Translations under genes and position numbers: made by a program
Part shown: positions 9,444-18,939 of the stretch, one piece after another
Layout of the letters: every line of letters starts with the position of its first letter
Numbering within the stretch: position 1 is the first letter of the stretch
The notes under the pieces: generated by a model
Database searches by the model: none
What the model was told of the DNA's origin: nothing
Seen by the model: only the letters and a program-made list of their open reading frames with translations
Source of the DNA: Brucella haematophila
Lineage (GTDB): Bacteria; Pseudomonadota; Alphaproteobacteria; Rhizobiales; Rhizobiaceae
Assembly (NCBI RefSeq): GCF_005938105.1
Contig: NZ_VCPE01000003.1
Location: 310,001 to 374,000 of the forward strand
Direction of reading: 5' to 3'
Length of the DNA stretch: 64,000 nt

Positions 9444-9444
9444 T

Positions 9445-11091
9445 ATGGAACTGCGCAATCGTGATTTCTCGCAAGAGCCCGTTGTGCTTGAGGTGGAGAA
9501 CCTCGCCGTTGCCCTGCCGGGCGGCACGCCTGTCCTGCGCGGCGTCAGCTTCGATATCCGCAAGGGTGAAACGGTGTGTCTCGTCGGTGAATCCGGCTCG
9601 GGTAAATCGGTGACCTCGCTGACCGCGATGGGGCTTTTGCCCAAGGATGCCCTCAAGGTGCAGAGCGGTGCGATCCGGCTGGACGGCAACGACCTTCTCA
9701 AACTGTCGCTCGCCGATATGAAGAAAATGCGCGCCACGCGCATTTCCATGATCTTTCAGGAGCCAATGACGGCGCTCAATCCTGTCATCCGGGTTGGCGA
9801 ACAGATCACCGAGGTACTCGACGTTCACACCGCGCTCTCGGCGGAAGCCAAACGTGCCAAAGTCATTAATATCATGGAGCAAGTGCATCTGCCGGATGTC
9901 GAGCGGATTTATCAGAGCTATCCGCATCAGCTTTCCGGTGGGCAGCGACAGCGTATCATGATCGCCATGGCGCTCATTCTGCAGCCCATGCTGCTGATTG
10001 CCGACGAACCGACCACCGCGCTCGATGTGACGACGCAAAAGCAGATTCTGTCACTGATTGCGGAATTGCAGGAAAAGCATGGAACCGCTGTGCTGTTCAT
10101 CACCCATGACATGGGTGTGGTTGCCGAAATCGCGGATCGGGTCTGCGTGATGCGTAGTGGTGAGATCGTGGAGCGTGGCACCATCCGGCAGGTGCTGACG
10201 CAGCCACAGCAGCAATATACGAAGGACCTGCTCGGTTCGGTGCCCAGCCTCATTCCTCGTGCGCCTCGTGCACCGCTGGGACGCGATCCGGTCATCCGGG
10301 TCCGCAATCTTGGCATGACCTATCAGAGCGGCGGCATTTTCAACAAGAAGCCTGGCGTCAAGGCATCGCGTGAGGTGACCTTCGATCTTCAGCCGGGGCG
10401 CACGCTCGGTATTGTCGGTGAATCCGGCTCCGGCAAGACCACGGTGGCACGGTCGATCATGCGCCTGATCGAACCGACGGAAGGTGAAATCGTCGTCAAC
10501 GGTCGCGACATCGCCCATCTTGGCAAACGCGATATGAAGCCGTTTCGCAAAAAACTTCAGGTCGTGTTTCAGGACCCGTTCCGCTCGCTCAATCCACGCT
10601 GGACTATTGAACAGAGCCTGACCGAAGGCCCGCTGAACTACGGCGTCCCTTATGAAGAGGCCGTGGAGGAAGCAAAGCGTCTGTTGAAGATCGTGTCGTT
10701 ACCGGAAGATGCGTTGAAGCGTTATCCGCACCAGTTTTCGGGCGGGCAGCGCCAGCGTATCGCAATAGCCCGCGCGGTTGCGCTCCGCCCCGACATTCTG
10801 GTTGCGGACGAGGCTGTGTCGGCGCTTGATGTGTCGGTGCAAGCGCAGGTTCTCGATCTGCTTGCCGAACTTCAGAAGGACACCGGCATCGCCATCATCT
10901 TCATCACGCACGATCTGCGGGTTGCAGCACAAATTTGCGATGAAGTGCTGGTGATGAAGCGTGGCGAGGTGGTCGAGCAGGGAGAGGCTGCCGCTGTACT
11001 GGGAAGCCCGTCGCACGACTATACGCGCGCACTTATTGAAGCGGCCCCCGGTCGCTTCTGGGATTTTGCGGCAGGGCAGCTAGTCGCCTGA
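9445..11091 (+). CDS. Fused dual ATP-binding protein of a peptide ABC importer (DppD-DppF fusion)
   Basis: Cytosolic energy-coupling subunit carrying two complete ATPase domains in one chain of 548 residues. Domain 1 has Walker A GESGSGKS near residue 45, signature LSGGQRQRIMIAMAL, Walker B LLIADEPTTALD and switch VLFITHDMG. Domain 2 has Walker A GESGSGKTT near residue 330, FSGGQRQRIAIARAV, ILVADEAVSALD and IIFITHDLR. In domain 2 the usual ADEP proline is alanine (ADEA), a common variant in DppF halves. GGGAGG at 9433-9438 selects ATG 9445. The longer frame from 9394 would overlap the permease. Confidence 0.93.
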   Translation: MELRNRDFSQEPVVLEVENLAVALPGGTPVLRGVSFDIRKGETVCLVGESGSGKSVTSLTAMGLLPKDALKVQSGAIRLDGNDLLKLSLADMKKMRATRISMIFQEPMTALNPVIRVGEQITEVLDVHTALSAEAKRAKVINIMEQVHLPDVERIYQSYPHQLSGGQRQRIMIAMALILQPMLLIADEPTTALDVTTQKQILSLIAELQEKHGTAVLFITHDMGVVAEIADRVCVMRSGEIVERGTIRQVLTQPQQQYTKDLLGSVPSLIPRAPRAPLGRDPVIRVRNLGMTYQSGGIFNKKPGVKASREVTFDLQPGRTLGIVGESGSGKTTVARSIMRLIEPTEGEIVVNGRDIAHLGKRDMKPFRKKLQVVFQDPFRSLNPRWTIEQSLTEGPLNYGVPYEEAVEEAKRLLKIVSLPEDALKRYPHQFSGGQRQRIAIARAVALRPDILVADEAVSALDVSVQAQVLDLLAELQKDTGIAIIFITHDLRVAAQICDEVLVMKRGEVVEQGEAAAVLGSPSHDYTRALIEAAPGRFWDFAAGQLVA

Positions 11092-11160
11092 CCGTCGTCT
11101 GATTGGGGGCAGCAAGAAGCGGCCCCGATTATCCGAGTGATTTTAAACAGGAATGAAATC

Positions 11161-12342
11161 ATGCCCATTATACCGTTTATTGAGGAGAAGGCCGGCGAGA
11201 TGCGCGCGGTTTTCGAGGACTTGCATCGTCATCCCGAAATCGGCTTTGAGGAAAAGCACGCTGCGGGCGTGGTCGCCGATCTTCTGGAAAAGTGGGGCTT
11301 CGATGAAGTTCATACTGATATTGCGACGACCGGCGTTGTCGGCATCCTGAAGGGACGCAACGCGGGCAATCGTCGGGTCGGCCTGCGCGCCGATATGGAT
11401 GCGCTGCCGATCGATGAAATCTCCGGCGTGCCTTATACGTCGCAAAACCCCGGTCGCATGCATGCCTGCGGTCATGACGGGCATACGACGATGCTGCTCG
11501 GTGCCGCGCAATATCTGGCGGCGACGCGCAATTTTGAAGGCAGCGCGGTTTTCGTTTTCCAGCCTGCGGAAGAAGGGCTGGGCGGTGCGCGCCGCATGAT
11601 CGCGGAAGGGCTTTTCGAGCGCTTCCCATGTGATGAAATCTACGGCATGCACAATCAGCCTCTGGGAACGCTTGGCAAAGCGGTCATCCGCAAGGGCGCG
11701 GCCATGGCAGGTGCGAGCTTCTTCGATATCAAACTAACGGGCAAAGGGAGCCATGCGGCACAGCCGCACAATTCACGCGATGTATTGGTGATCGGTGCTG
11801 ATCTGGTCGGTCAGTTGCAGACCATTGTCTCGCGCAACATTCCGGCGACTGAAGCCTGTGTCGTTTCCTGTACGCAATTCCACACGGGCAGCGCTTACAA
11901 TATCGTGCCGGAAGTGGCGACGATCACCGGCACGATCCGTTACTTCGAGAAAAGCATCTGCGATCTTGCTGAAAGCCGTCTGCGCGAAATCTGCGCTGGT
12001 GTCGCTGCCGGTTACGGTGTGACTGTCGATGTCGATCTTCGCAATGTGTTCGATGTTCTGCGCAACGATCACGATCTCGCAGACGCTTATATGGCGGCAG
12101 CGCGCGATGTGCTGGGCGAAGATAATGTCAGCGACGACACGCCCGCGGCCATGGGCAGCGAGGATTTTGCCGACATGCTTGCGCGTGTGCCGGGCGCCTA
12201 TATCAATGTGCAGCACGCTGGCAAAGCGGCGCTTCACAACCCCGCCTTTACGCTCGATCCTGCGACCCTGCCTATCGGTTCGTCGATCTATGCGCGAATC
12301 GTGGAAACCCGTCTGCCAGTGAATAAGGAATTAGCCGCATGA
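11161..12342 (+). CDS. M20-family amidohydrolase (hippurate / N-acyl-amino-acid hydrolase type)
   Basis: Di-metal hydrolase that splits N-acyl amino acids into a carboxylic acid and a free amino acid. The metal-binding motif MHACGHDGHTTMLL, the catalytic-base region QPAEEGLGGARRMI and the C-terminal MGSEDFADML are all present, in the order of the hippurate hydrolase/IAA-amino-acid hydrolase branch. A dimerisation insert lies between about residues 185 and 295. ATG 11161 gives 393 residues and follows an AGGA site. GTG 11137 is an alternative. It overlaps the next gene by four bases (ATGA). In context it probably deacylates imported peptide fragments. Confidence 0.92.
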   Translation: MPIIPFIEEKAGEMRAVFEDLHRHPEIGFEEKHAAGVVADLLEKWGFDEVHTDIATTGVVGILKGRNAGNRRVGLRADMDALPIDEISGVPYTSQNPGRMHACGHDGHTTMLLGAAQYLAATRNFEGSAVFVFQPAEEGLGGARRMIAEGLFERFPCDEIYGMHNQPLGTLGKAVIRKGAAMAGASFFDIKLTGKGSHAAQPHNSRDVLVIGADLVGQLQTIVSRNIPATEACVVSCTQFHTGSAYNIVPEVATITGTIRYFEKSICDLAESRLREICAGVAAGYGVTVDVDLRNVFDVLRNDHDLADAYMAAARDVLGEDNVSDDTPAAMGSEDFADMLARVPGAYINVQHAGKAALHNPAFTLDPATLPIGSSIYARIVETRLPVNKELAA

Positions 12343-13472
12343 GCGCGCATGAACTGCCATTTGATCTCGACGACATGATTGCGCGCTTGCGCCCATGGAT
12401 CGAGACGGAAAGCCCGACCTTCGATGCGTCGGCTGTCAATCGCATGGTCGACGCTGCCGCTTATGATTTTGCCGCCGCCGGTGCAAGTGTTGAATTCATC
12501 CCCGGACGCATGGGATTTGGCGGCTCTCTGCGTGCACGCTTCCCGCATGCGGATCAGGGCAAGCCCGGCGTTCTGGTGTCCGGCCATCTCGATACCGTGC
12601 ATCCGCTCGGCGTCATTGATGTGAATCCCTATCGCCGCGAAGGCGGAAAGATTTATGGTCCCGGCATTCAGGACATGAAAGGCGGTAATTTCGTCGCTCT
12701 TGAAGCCATGCGCCAGATCATTCGCTCGGGACTGACGACAAAGCTACCCGTCACTTTCCTGTTGACGCCCGATGAAGAAGTCGGAACGCCTTCGACACGC
12801 AACCTGATTGAACAGGAAGCGCTGAAGAACAAATATGTTCTGGTGCCTGAACCGGCGCGGCGCGATGGTGGTGCTGTGGTGGGCCGCTATGCGATTGCCC
12901 GCTATAATCTCGAGACTGTCGGACGGCCCAGCCATGCTGGCTGGCTATTGGCGGAAGGCCGTTCCGCCATCCGCCGCATGGCGGAAAAGATCATCGATAT
13001 CGAAGCGCTCACCACGGATGACTGCACCTTCTCTGTCGGCGTTATTCAGGCGGGGCAGTGGGTCAATTGCGTCTCCTCGAACTGCAAGGCCGAAGCGCTC
13101 AGCATGGCCAAGACCCAAAAGGATCTTGAGGACGGCGTTGTTCGGATCATGGCGCTTGCGGGCGTGAAAGACGATGTCGAATTCATCGTGACCCGCGGCG
13201 TGACCCGCCCTGTTTGGGAAAATGCGCAGCCTCAGGATATGAAGCTCTTCAACTTCGCCAATGACATTGCCAAGGAGATCGGCTTTTCCATGACCGCACA
13301 AAGTTCGGGCGGCGGGTCTGATGGTAATTTCACCGGTGCACTCGGCATACCAACGCTCGACTCCATCGGCGTGCGCGGCGAAGGCCTGCACACTTTGGGC
13401 GAGCATATCTTCGAGGACAGTCTTGTTGAACGGGCGCGGCTCCATGCGGGCCTGTTCCTGGGGCTTGAATAA
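12339..13472 (+). CDS. M20-family metallocarboxypeptidase (glutamate carboxypeptidase-like)
   Basis: A second M20 enzyme from a different branch, resembling carboxypeptidase G2/ArgE-type proteins of 377 residues. Metal-site motifs are SGHLDTVHPLG, YGPGIQDMKGGNFV, LLTPDEEVGTPSTR and, at the end, RGEGLHTLGEHIF. It likely removes a C-terminal amino acid from a short peptide or acyl-amino acid. The ATGA overlap with the upstream amidohydrolase and the three-base gap to the penicillin acylase gene (if that starts at GTG 13476) show a tightly coupled operon. Substrate details are unknown. Having two unlike M20 enzymes suggests two successive bonds are cut. Confidence 0.9.
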   Translation: MSAHELPFDLDDMIARLRPWIETESPTFDASAVNRMVDAAAYDFAAAGASVEFIPGRMGFGGSLRARFPHADQGKPGVLVSGHLDTVHPLGVIDVNPYRREGGKIYGPGIQDMKGGNFVALEAMRQIIRSGLTTKLPVTFLLTPDEEVGTPSTRNLIEQEALKNKYVLVPEPARRDGGAVVGRYAIARYNLETVGRPSHAGWLLAEGRSAIRRMAEKIIDIEALTTDDCTFSVGVIQAGQWVNCVSSNCKAEALSMAKTQKDLEDGVVRIMALAGVKDDVEFIVTRGVTRPVWENAQPQDMKLFNFANDIAKEIGFSMTAQSSGGGSDGNFTGALGIPTLDSIGVRGEGLHTLGEHIFEDSLVERARLHAGLFLGLE

Positions 13473-13478
13473 AGCGTG

Positions 13479-15833
13479 ATGGGTGCGGCCATGTTCGATG
13501 CAAAGTCGGATGAGATGAAACTTGATGCCCGTCGGATCATGGGTCTGAAAGAGGACGTCACCATTATGGTGGATCGGTGGGGTGTTGCTCATATTCGCGC
13601 CTGCAACCTTCACGATCTTTTCTTTGCACAGGGCTGGAACGCCGCACGTGACCGACTCTGGCAGATCGATATCGCGCGAAAGCGCGGTCTTGGCCTGCTG
13701 GCCCGCGATTTCGGTCCCGGCTATCTTGAACAGGACAGGGCTGCAAGGCTGCTGCTTTATCGCGGCGACATGGCTCCCGAATGGAAAGCCTATGGACCGG
13801 ATTCGGAAGAGATCTGCACCGCATTTGCCGGTGGCATCAACGCCTATGTCGATGCCTGCGACGCGGGCACGATAGCGCTGCCGCCGGAATTTGCGCTGCT
13901 TGGTCATCGGCCTGATCGCTGGAAACCGGAAGATGTCGTGCGCGTTCGAACCCATTCGCTCACGCGCAATGCGTCATCCGAACTTTTGCGGTCGAAAGTG
14001 ATGGCAGCGGCCGGGATCGAACTTGGCGCGAAACTCGATCAGTTGCGGAAAGAATTGTCGCATGGCGTCGTCCCGCAACCGGTAGACGGGTTCGATCCGG
14101 CAATCATGACGGATAGGGTTCTGCGCGATTTCAATCTCGCCGTCAGTCCGGCGACATTCTCCAGGGACCGGCTTGCCGCGACACTGGGGCAGGCTGGTCT
14201 ATGGACCACGATCGCTCCATCCGGTGAAATCGTCAGAGCCGCTTTCGAAGAAGGGTCGAACAACTGGGCCATATCAGCGGGTAAAACCAGTACAGGCCGG
14301 CCAATTCTGGCTCTGGACCCGCATCGCACGCATATTTTGCCGTCGATACGCTATGTCGTGCACCTGTGCATGCCGGGACTGAACGTTATCGGTGCGGGCG
14401 AACCGATGGTGCCCGGCATATCGATGGGCCACAATGGCACTGCCGCTTTCGGGCTAACCATTTTCGGTGCGGACCAGGAAGACATCTATGTCTACCGCAC
14501 GCAGGAAAACAATCCCGATCTCTATGCCTATGAAACGGGCTGGGAATGCGTCCGGACTGTGATGGAACCAATTTCCGTGAAGGGTTATCCGGATCAGACG
14601 GTAGCATTGAAGTTTACCCGCCATGGCCCGCTCCTTTACGAGGACCCGGAAAATAATCGCGCTTTCGCATTGCGCACAGTCTGGATGGAGGCGGGCATGG
14701 CACCCTATATGGCCAGTCTTTCCGTCATGCGGGCGACCAGTTATGCGGCGTATGCAGATGCATTGGCAGGCTGGGGCTGCCCATCCGTCAATCATATCTA
14801 TGCCGATACCGGTAACACGATTGCTTGGAAGCCGTCCGGGGCGACACCCGTTCGCAGCAATTGGGATGGCCTGCTTCCCGTGCCGGGTGATGGGCGTTAT
14901 GAATGGGACGGATATTTGCCGCCGCAAGTCGGCCCCCACGAGATCAATCCGGCGCGCGGTTTCGTGGCGACTGCAAATGCCATGAATGTGCCTGACGATT
15001 GGTCACGTTCGAATCCGGCCATCGGCTATGAGTGGCTCGACAGCAGCAGGCATAATACGCTTCATCGCGAATTGTCGAAGGCAGAGCCGATATCACTGGA
15101 AGATTGCGCGCGCCTGCAATGCTCGACCTTTTCCCCAATTGCTGGACGCGTGCTCGCCTGTTTGTTTGCCATGCCAACAGTCACTCAGTCCCGGGGCTGG
15201 CAGTTGCTGCGAGACTGGGATGGCGATCTCGCGGCTCGGTCTGCGAGCGCTGCCTTTTTCGAGGTTTGGTTCAGCCAACATCTCGGCCCACTTGTCGCCC
15301 GGATGAAGGGCGCTGCGCCGGAGATTGTACCGTTGCTTATGCCGTTTGATGCTCCGAGCGTTGTGGCGTGGCTGGAGCGAGCGGAAGCCGACGGGCAGAT
15401 GGGTGAACGCATTCGCCAAAGTCTCAATGACGCCTGGACTGAATGCGAAGCCTTGATGGGTGCGGATCCCGAGTGCTGGTCGTGGGGGCAAATCCACAAG
15501 CTGCATTTGCAACACCCCTTGCAATCTCTCACCGAGGAAAACTGGTCCTTGCCGCCTATCGGTCTCGGCGGAAGCAGTTCGACGCTCAATTATGCCAATT
15601 ATCGTCTGCGGGATTTTTCCGTTCTGGCCGGGCCATCAGTTCGCATGGTGATCGACGTTGGGGCTTGGGATAACAGCCTGTTTATCAACAATCCGGGGCA
15701 GTCGGGCGTTCCGAACACACCGCATTATCAGGACCTTCACGCCAAGTGGCGCGACGGGAACCAATGTCCGCTCGTCTACTCGTCAAAAGCGGTGCAAGCT
15801 GCGGCCGTGCAAACAATCATGCTAAAAGCATAA
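13479..15833 (+). CDS. Penicillin-acylase-family N-terminal-nucleophile hydrolase
   Basis: Ntn hydrolase that would self-cleave into alpha and beta chains and hydrolyse a side-chain amide, as in penicillin G acylase or acyl-homoserine-lactone acylases. The maturation and catalytic serine is in EEGSNNWAIS, with its codon at 14256, about residue 260. The family motifs ILALDPHRTH and MGHNGTAAFGLT follow. Total length is near 784 residues, normal for the family. No clear Sec signal peptide is seen, which is unusual for periplasmic acylases and suggests action in the cytosol after import. Start choice is uncertain (GTG 13476, ATG 13479 or ATG 13491). It is the last gene of the peptide operon. Confidence 0.87.
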   Translation: MGAAMFDAKSDEMKLDARRIMGLKEDVTIMVDRWGVAHIRACNLHDLFFAQGWNAARDRLWQIDIARKRGLGLLARDFGPGYLEQDRAARLLLYRGDMAPEWKAYGPDSEEICTAFAGGINAYVDACDAGTIALPPEFALLGHRPDRWKPEDVVRVRTHSLTRNASSELLRSKVMAAAGIELGAKLDQLRKELSHGVVPQPVDGFDPAIMTDRVLRDFNLAVSPATFSRDRLAATLGQAGLWTTIAPSGEIVRAAFEEGSNNWAISAGKTSTGRPILALDPHRTHILPSIRYVVHLCMPGLNVIGAGEPMVPGISMGHNGTAAFGLTIFGADQEDIYVYRTQENNPDLYAYETGWECVRTVMEPISVKGYPDQTVALKFTRHGPLLYEDPENNRAFALRTVWMEAGMAPYMASLSVMRATSYAAYADALAGWGCPSVNHIYADTGNTIAWKPSGATPVRSNWDGLLPVPGDGRYEWDGYLPPQVGPHEINPARGFVATANAMNVPDDWSRSNPAIGYEWLDSSRHNTLHRELSKAEPISLEDCARLQCSTFSPIAGRVLACLFAMPTVTQSRGWQLLRDWDGDLAARSASAAFFEVWFSQHLGPLVARMKGAAPEIVPLLMPFDAPSVVAWLERAEADGQMGERIRQSLNDAWTECEALMGADPECWSWGQIHKLHLQHPLQSLTEENWSLPPIGLGGSSSTLNYANYRLRDFSVLAGPSVRMVIDVGAWDNSLFINNPGQSGVPNTPHYQDLHAKWRDGNQCPLVYSSKAVQAAAVQTIMLKA

Positions 15834-15915
15834 GCGTGTGATCTTGTTTGGTGATTGTCGACTGCGCTCTCTTTTTCGGTCACACGCCCAGAATGACTTT
15901 TTCAAAGCGGAAATT

Positions 15916-16365
15916 GGTTCTGTTGCAAACATTCGTTTAGCACGGAGCGCGGCTTATCTGGAGACGCAATTATGTTGTGAGTGTTGTGACATGTTGGTTG
16001 AGTGGAAGCGGTGCGGTTGTGCCGAAACTGCTTTGCAGCTTTCGCATCATGTGAATGGGTTCGATACTGCGAGCGCGCTGCTGGCAGTGGCTTCAGACTT
16101 GAAGCCGAGCATGGATTGTATCGCCGTTATGGTAGACGGCACGATACAGACAAGGCCATTCGCTTTTGACCTTCACATAGGTCTCGTCTGGGTTCCATTT
16201 TCGCGTGACTTGCGCTTTCGCCGATTGAAGCACCCAAGCAAGTATGGGGCCGAAATGCAGAACCCAGTGATGCATAGTTGAGTGATCCATCGCGATACTG
16301 CGCCCAACCATCGTTTCCTTCTGGTCACGCAGGCTAAGATTGTAAGCCAGTCTCAACGGGCACAT
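15916..16365 (-). mobile_element. IS6-family insertion sequence remnant
   Basis: A terminal repeat of the IS6/IS26 type, GGTTCTGTTGCAAA, is at 15916-15929. On the minus strand from 16365 the transposase N-terminus is readable: YNLSLRDQKETMVGRSIAMD, HSTMHHWVLHFGP, then WNPDETYVKVKSEWPCLYRA, matching the IS6 WRVDETYIKVKGKWxYLYRA region. The frame breaks after about 90 residues. A further frame-shifted piece, DAKAAKQFRH, is visible near 16055. The rest of the catalytic domain and the second terminal repeat are missing, so the element is dead. Confidence 0.75.
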
Positions 16366-16589
16366 AGAAGGATAACGGAATTATGGAAATGGCGGTCTTT
16401 GAACATCAAATAACCCAACTTTTTGAAAGCTCGAAATCTATATCAGTGTTCATTGACGAGACGTCTGCACAGAGCCCCTCGATTGTCCAGGCTTTAGTCC
16501 GCACCTCCAGTGGCCCAGTTCTGGGTAGCACTCAACAGGCGGCGCCCATCCCACTTCACGTATGTTGCTCAAGAAAAACACACGCTTAA

Positions 16590-16859
16590 AGAGAAATCGG
16601 CATAAATAAAAAATAATTGGAAAATATATGAGCAAACTAATACAACAAATAAATATAAATCAATTCATATAACTACATATAGAATTATACAAAATATTGA
16701 TTCAGATATCAACGACATTAAAATTAATTAATGTATCTGGAAGAGAAACATTGATAATGAACTTGTTAATTTAACCGATATTTCCCATATTCTAGCGTAC
16801 GGACTAATGCCGTAGTTCACAATCAAAACTGCGCTCCAAATCTGTAGGGCTTTTCTTCA
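16590..16859. other. AT-rich intergenic segment
   Basis: A run of unusually AT-rich sequence, starkly different from the surrounding DNA, between the IS6 remnant and the metallo-beta-lactamase-like gene. It has no credible open frame. It may be foreign DNA and probably carries the promoter of the gene at 16860, but no clean promoter can be chosen because TA-rich hexamers are everywhere. Confidence 0.5.
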
Positions 16860-17786
16860 ATGATCGCAAATCGTTATCTCTGTTACATTGCAACGCTGGC
16901 TGTATTGTCTCTGCCAATAAGTGCACCGGCGGTGACAACTCGCGCCTACGCTCAGCCGACTTCGACTGTTCAGACAAAAGAACAGGCCTTGAAGATTGAA
17001 GTTTACAACCCCGGACCGGGCGCCATGTTCCCAGTGGCCTCAGTTTTGGTTACGGGAAAACAAGATGCAATATTGATCGATACCCAATTCTCGGCAGCCG
17101 ATGCGCGCAAACTGGTGGATTTGGTTCAATCATCTGGCAAAAGGTTAGTTGCCGTTTATATCAGTCAGAGCGATCCAGATTATTACTTCGGCTTGGATAT
17201 TGTACAGAAGGCGTTTCCAGATGTCCCAATTCTGGCAACGCCGCAAACAATCGCACGGATGAAAGAGACTGTTGACGGAAAATTGAAGGTTTGGGGTCCG
17301 AAACTGGGGGAGAATGCGCCTGCGCGGATTGTTATGCCCCAGCCACTTCAAGGCGACACTCTCACCTTGGAAGGTCAAACACTGAAGATTGTCGGCTTGG
17401 ATGGACCAGAACCAAGTCGCAGCTTTGTCTGGATTCCTTCCATCAGTACAGTATTGGGTGGAATTCCAGTGCACGGTGGACGACATCTGTTTATGGCGGA
17501 CGCACGAACAGCTGAAGCCCAGGCCAACTGGCTGACGACCCTGGATCGAATTCGCGCATTGCAGCCGAAAACCGTTATCCCAGGACACTTTATTCCGGGG
17601 GCTCCCTTAGATTTGCGTTCAGTGGATTTCACGGCAAGCTATATCCGCGCTTTTCAGGAAGAAGCGGCTAAAGCCAAAAAATCCACGGAGCTAATCGCCG
17701 CGATGAAGAAGCGGTTCCCTAACCTCGGTTCACAAAACGTGCTTGATATAAGTGCCAAAGTCGCAACCGGTGAAATGCAGTGGTGA
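16860..17786 (+). CDS. Secreted metallo-beta-lactamase-fold protein with degenerate metal site
   Basis: Exported protein of 308 residues with a Sec signal peptide (cleavage near TRAYA, about residue 31). The fold is suggested by GPGAMFPVASVLVTGKQDAI then LIDTQFSA, and by VIPGHF in the second half. The zinc motif HxHxDH is replaced: the aligned segment reads YISQSDPDYYFG (residues 100-111), so three histidines are Gln103, Asp105 and Tyr108, with only Asp107 kept. It may therefore be a non-zinc or ligand-binding member rather than an active hydrolase. It sits alone, flanked by AT-rich DNA and decayed sequence. Confidence 0.72.
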   Translation: MIANRYLCYIATLAVLSLPISAPAVTTRAYAQPTSTVQTKEQALKIEVYNPGPGAMFPVASVLVTGKQDAILIDTQFSAADARKLVDLVQSSGKRLVAVYISQSDPDYYFGLDIVQKAFPDVPILATPQTIARMKETVDGKLKVWGPKLGENAPARIVMPQPLQGDTLTLEGQTLKIVGLDGPEPSRSFVWIPSISTVLGGIPVHGGRHLFMADARTAEAQANWLTTLDRIRALQPKTVIPGHFIPGAPLDLRSVDFTASYIRAFQEEAAKAKKSTELIAAMKKRFPNLGSQNVLDISAKVATGEMQW

Positions 17787-17879
17787 CACTGTGACGAAAA
17801 ACGCTACGCGACCGAGCACCTGTTGCGCGATGCGAATATAAGAGGCTAGCGCTATCCTTGAGGGCTCTTCTTCTGATTT

Positions 17880-17900
17880 GGGCGAGCTTAGAGCTCGCCC
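17880..17900. terminator. Hairpin downstream of the MBL-like gene
   Basis: GGGCGAGCT (17880-17888) and AGCTCGCCC (17892-17900) form a perfect 9-bp stem with a 3-base loop, 94 bases after the stop codon. The following sequence CTAGTTTGG has only a weak T stretch, so termination is plausible but not certain. Confidence 0.45.
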
Positions 17901-18934
17901 CTAGTTTGGCAGTTTCTGGATACTAGCTAATTCTGAAACGTAATCGGCTGAGCAGTCAAGGACCACGATTTAGACCACTCCCAAACAACGCCGTGTGGAC
18001 CACGTCTTTCGAATCTAGACCCTTGCGTTTGAAAGGCGATGTAGCGTCCCCAAGAAAATATTCACGAACTGCAATTCTGTGAATGCAAAGGCGTTTCCCA
18101 AACCTATTCCCGGCTTCTCCGAACATCGCAAACTGGAACGTCTTGTCAGTGCAAGCCTCTTACCCGCTTAGGCAATCGGCGTAACAGCCAAACAGGCCCT
18201 AGCGCTACCGCAAATGTCGGACTGGGACACAATCGCCGACGGACTGCGGGTTGGTCTTATAGTCCTTGATACCAACCGCGGGATGACATTGCCAATGACA
18301 ATGCATGTTGTCTGGCAACAGAATGAGCTGGTTTCTCCTGGAACTCCATAGTCGGTTGATGACGCAACGCGTGCGCCTGGCGTGCAATTATCTGGATGCA
18401 TTGCCGCGATGCCTAAGCCTAAGCCAAGTCGTACCCGGCATTAGGTCTGGCGTTGTCGACATTCAATTGTTTTGCCCGCAATGGTCCGTTAGGAGCAGGC
18501 GATGTGCCAACCACACTTTACCACCAAAAGACGGGGGCGTTTTGAAGATCGGCCTTCAGACCCAAGGCGAGTGTGCTTTGATCGCGATCATGCTGTAAAT
18601 TCACATTCTGTCGATAAAGGAGCGTTGGGCGAGAACCCATTCGTCGGGTACGGCTCGTGGTACTGCCAGTGCTTCTTCTGGTACTCGCCTCAGCCCTGAA
18701 GCTTCTAGTATTTCGCTATGACATCTAAATGGCTTTGCCCAGTTATCTCGCCAGCCTTGACAGCCCCCTTATTAAGGGGCGCGCTGAAGCCGTCTCCCGG
18801 TGGGCCAGATTTCGTGGCCGAGTTCATTTTTCATTGAAATATTTTACTTCACGAACGATCCTTCCGAAAGAGTCGGTCGGACGCAAAAGGGGGGCTACTA
18901 CATGTGAAATTGCTTGCCATGCCCGGATAATTCC
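17901..18934. other. Decayed intergenic DNA
   Basis: About 1 kb with only short, broken frames and no intact gene. Apart from a possible LysR fragment (18169-18351), I can assign nothing. It lies between the MBL-like gene and the IS66 remnant and looks like sequence losing function. Confidence 0.45.
18169..18351 (+). pseudogene. Possible LysR-family C-terminal fragment
   Basis: The frame beginning near 18169 reads AIGVTAKQALALPQMSDWD, then GMTLPMTMHVVWQQNELVSP before a stop. This loosely follows the end of LysR effector domains (AGxGIALLPxF..L.GRL....LPMHVVWPQ...LSPRV). The match is weak and there is no upstream DNA-binding half, so the call is tentative. Confidence 0.3.
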
Positions 18935-18939
18935 ACGGT

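Noticed and set aside
13479-15833. Reading the operon's last gene as a true penicillin G acylase conferring beta-lactam hydrolysis
   Set aside because: The family fits, but substrate cannot be inferred. The operon context points to peptide or acyl-amino-acid use, so no resistance claim is made.
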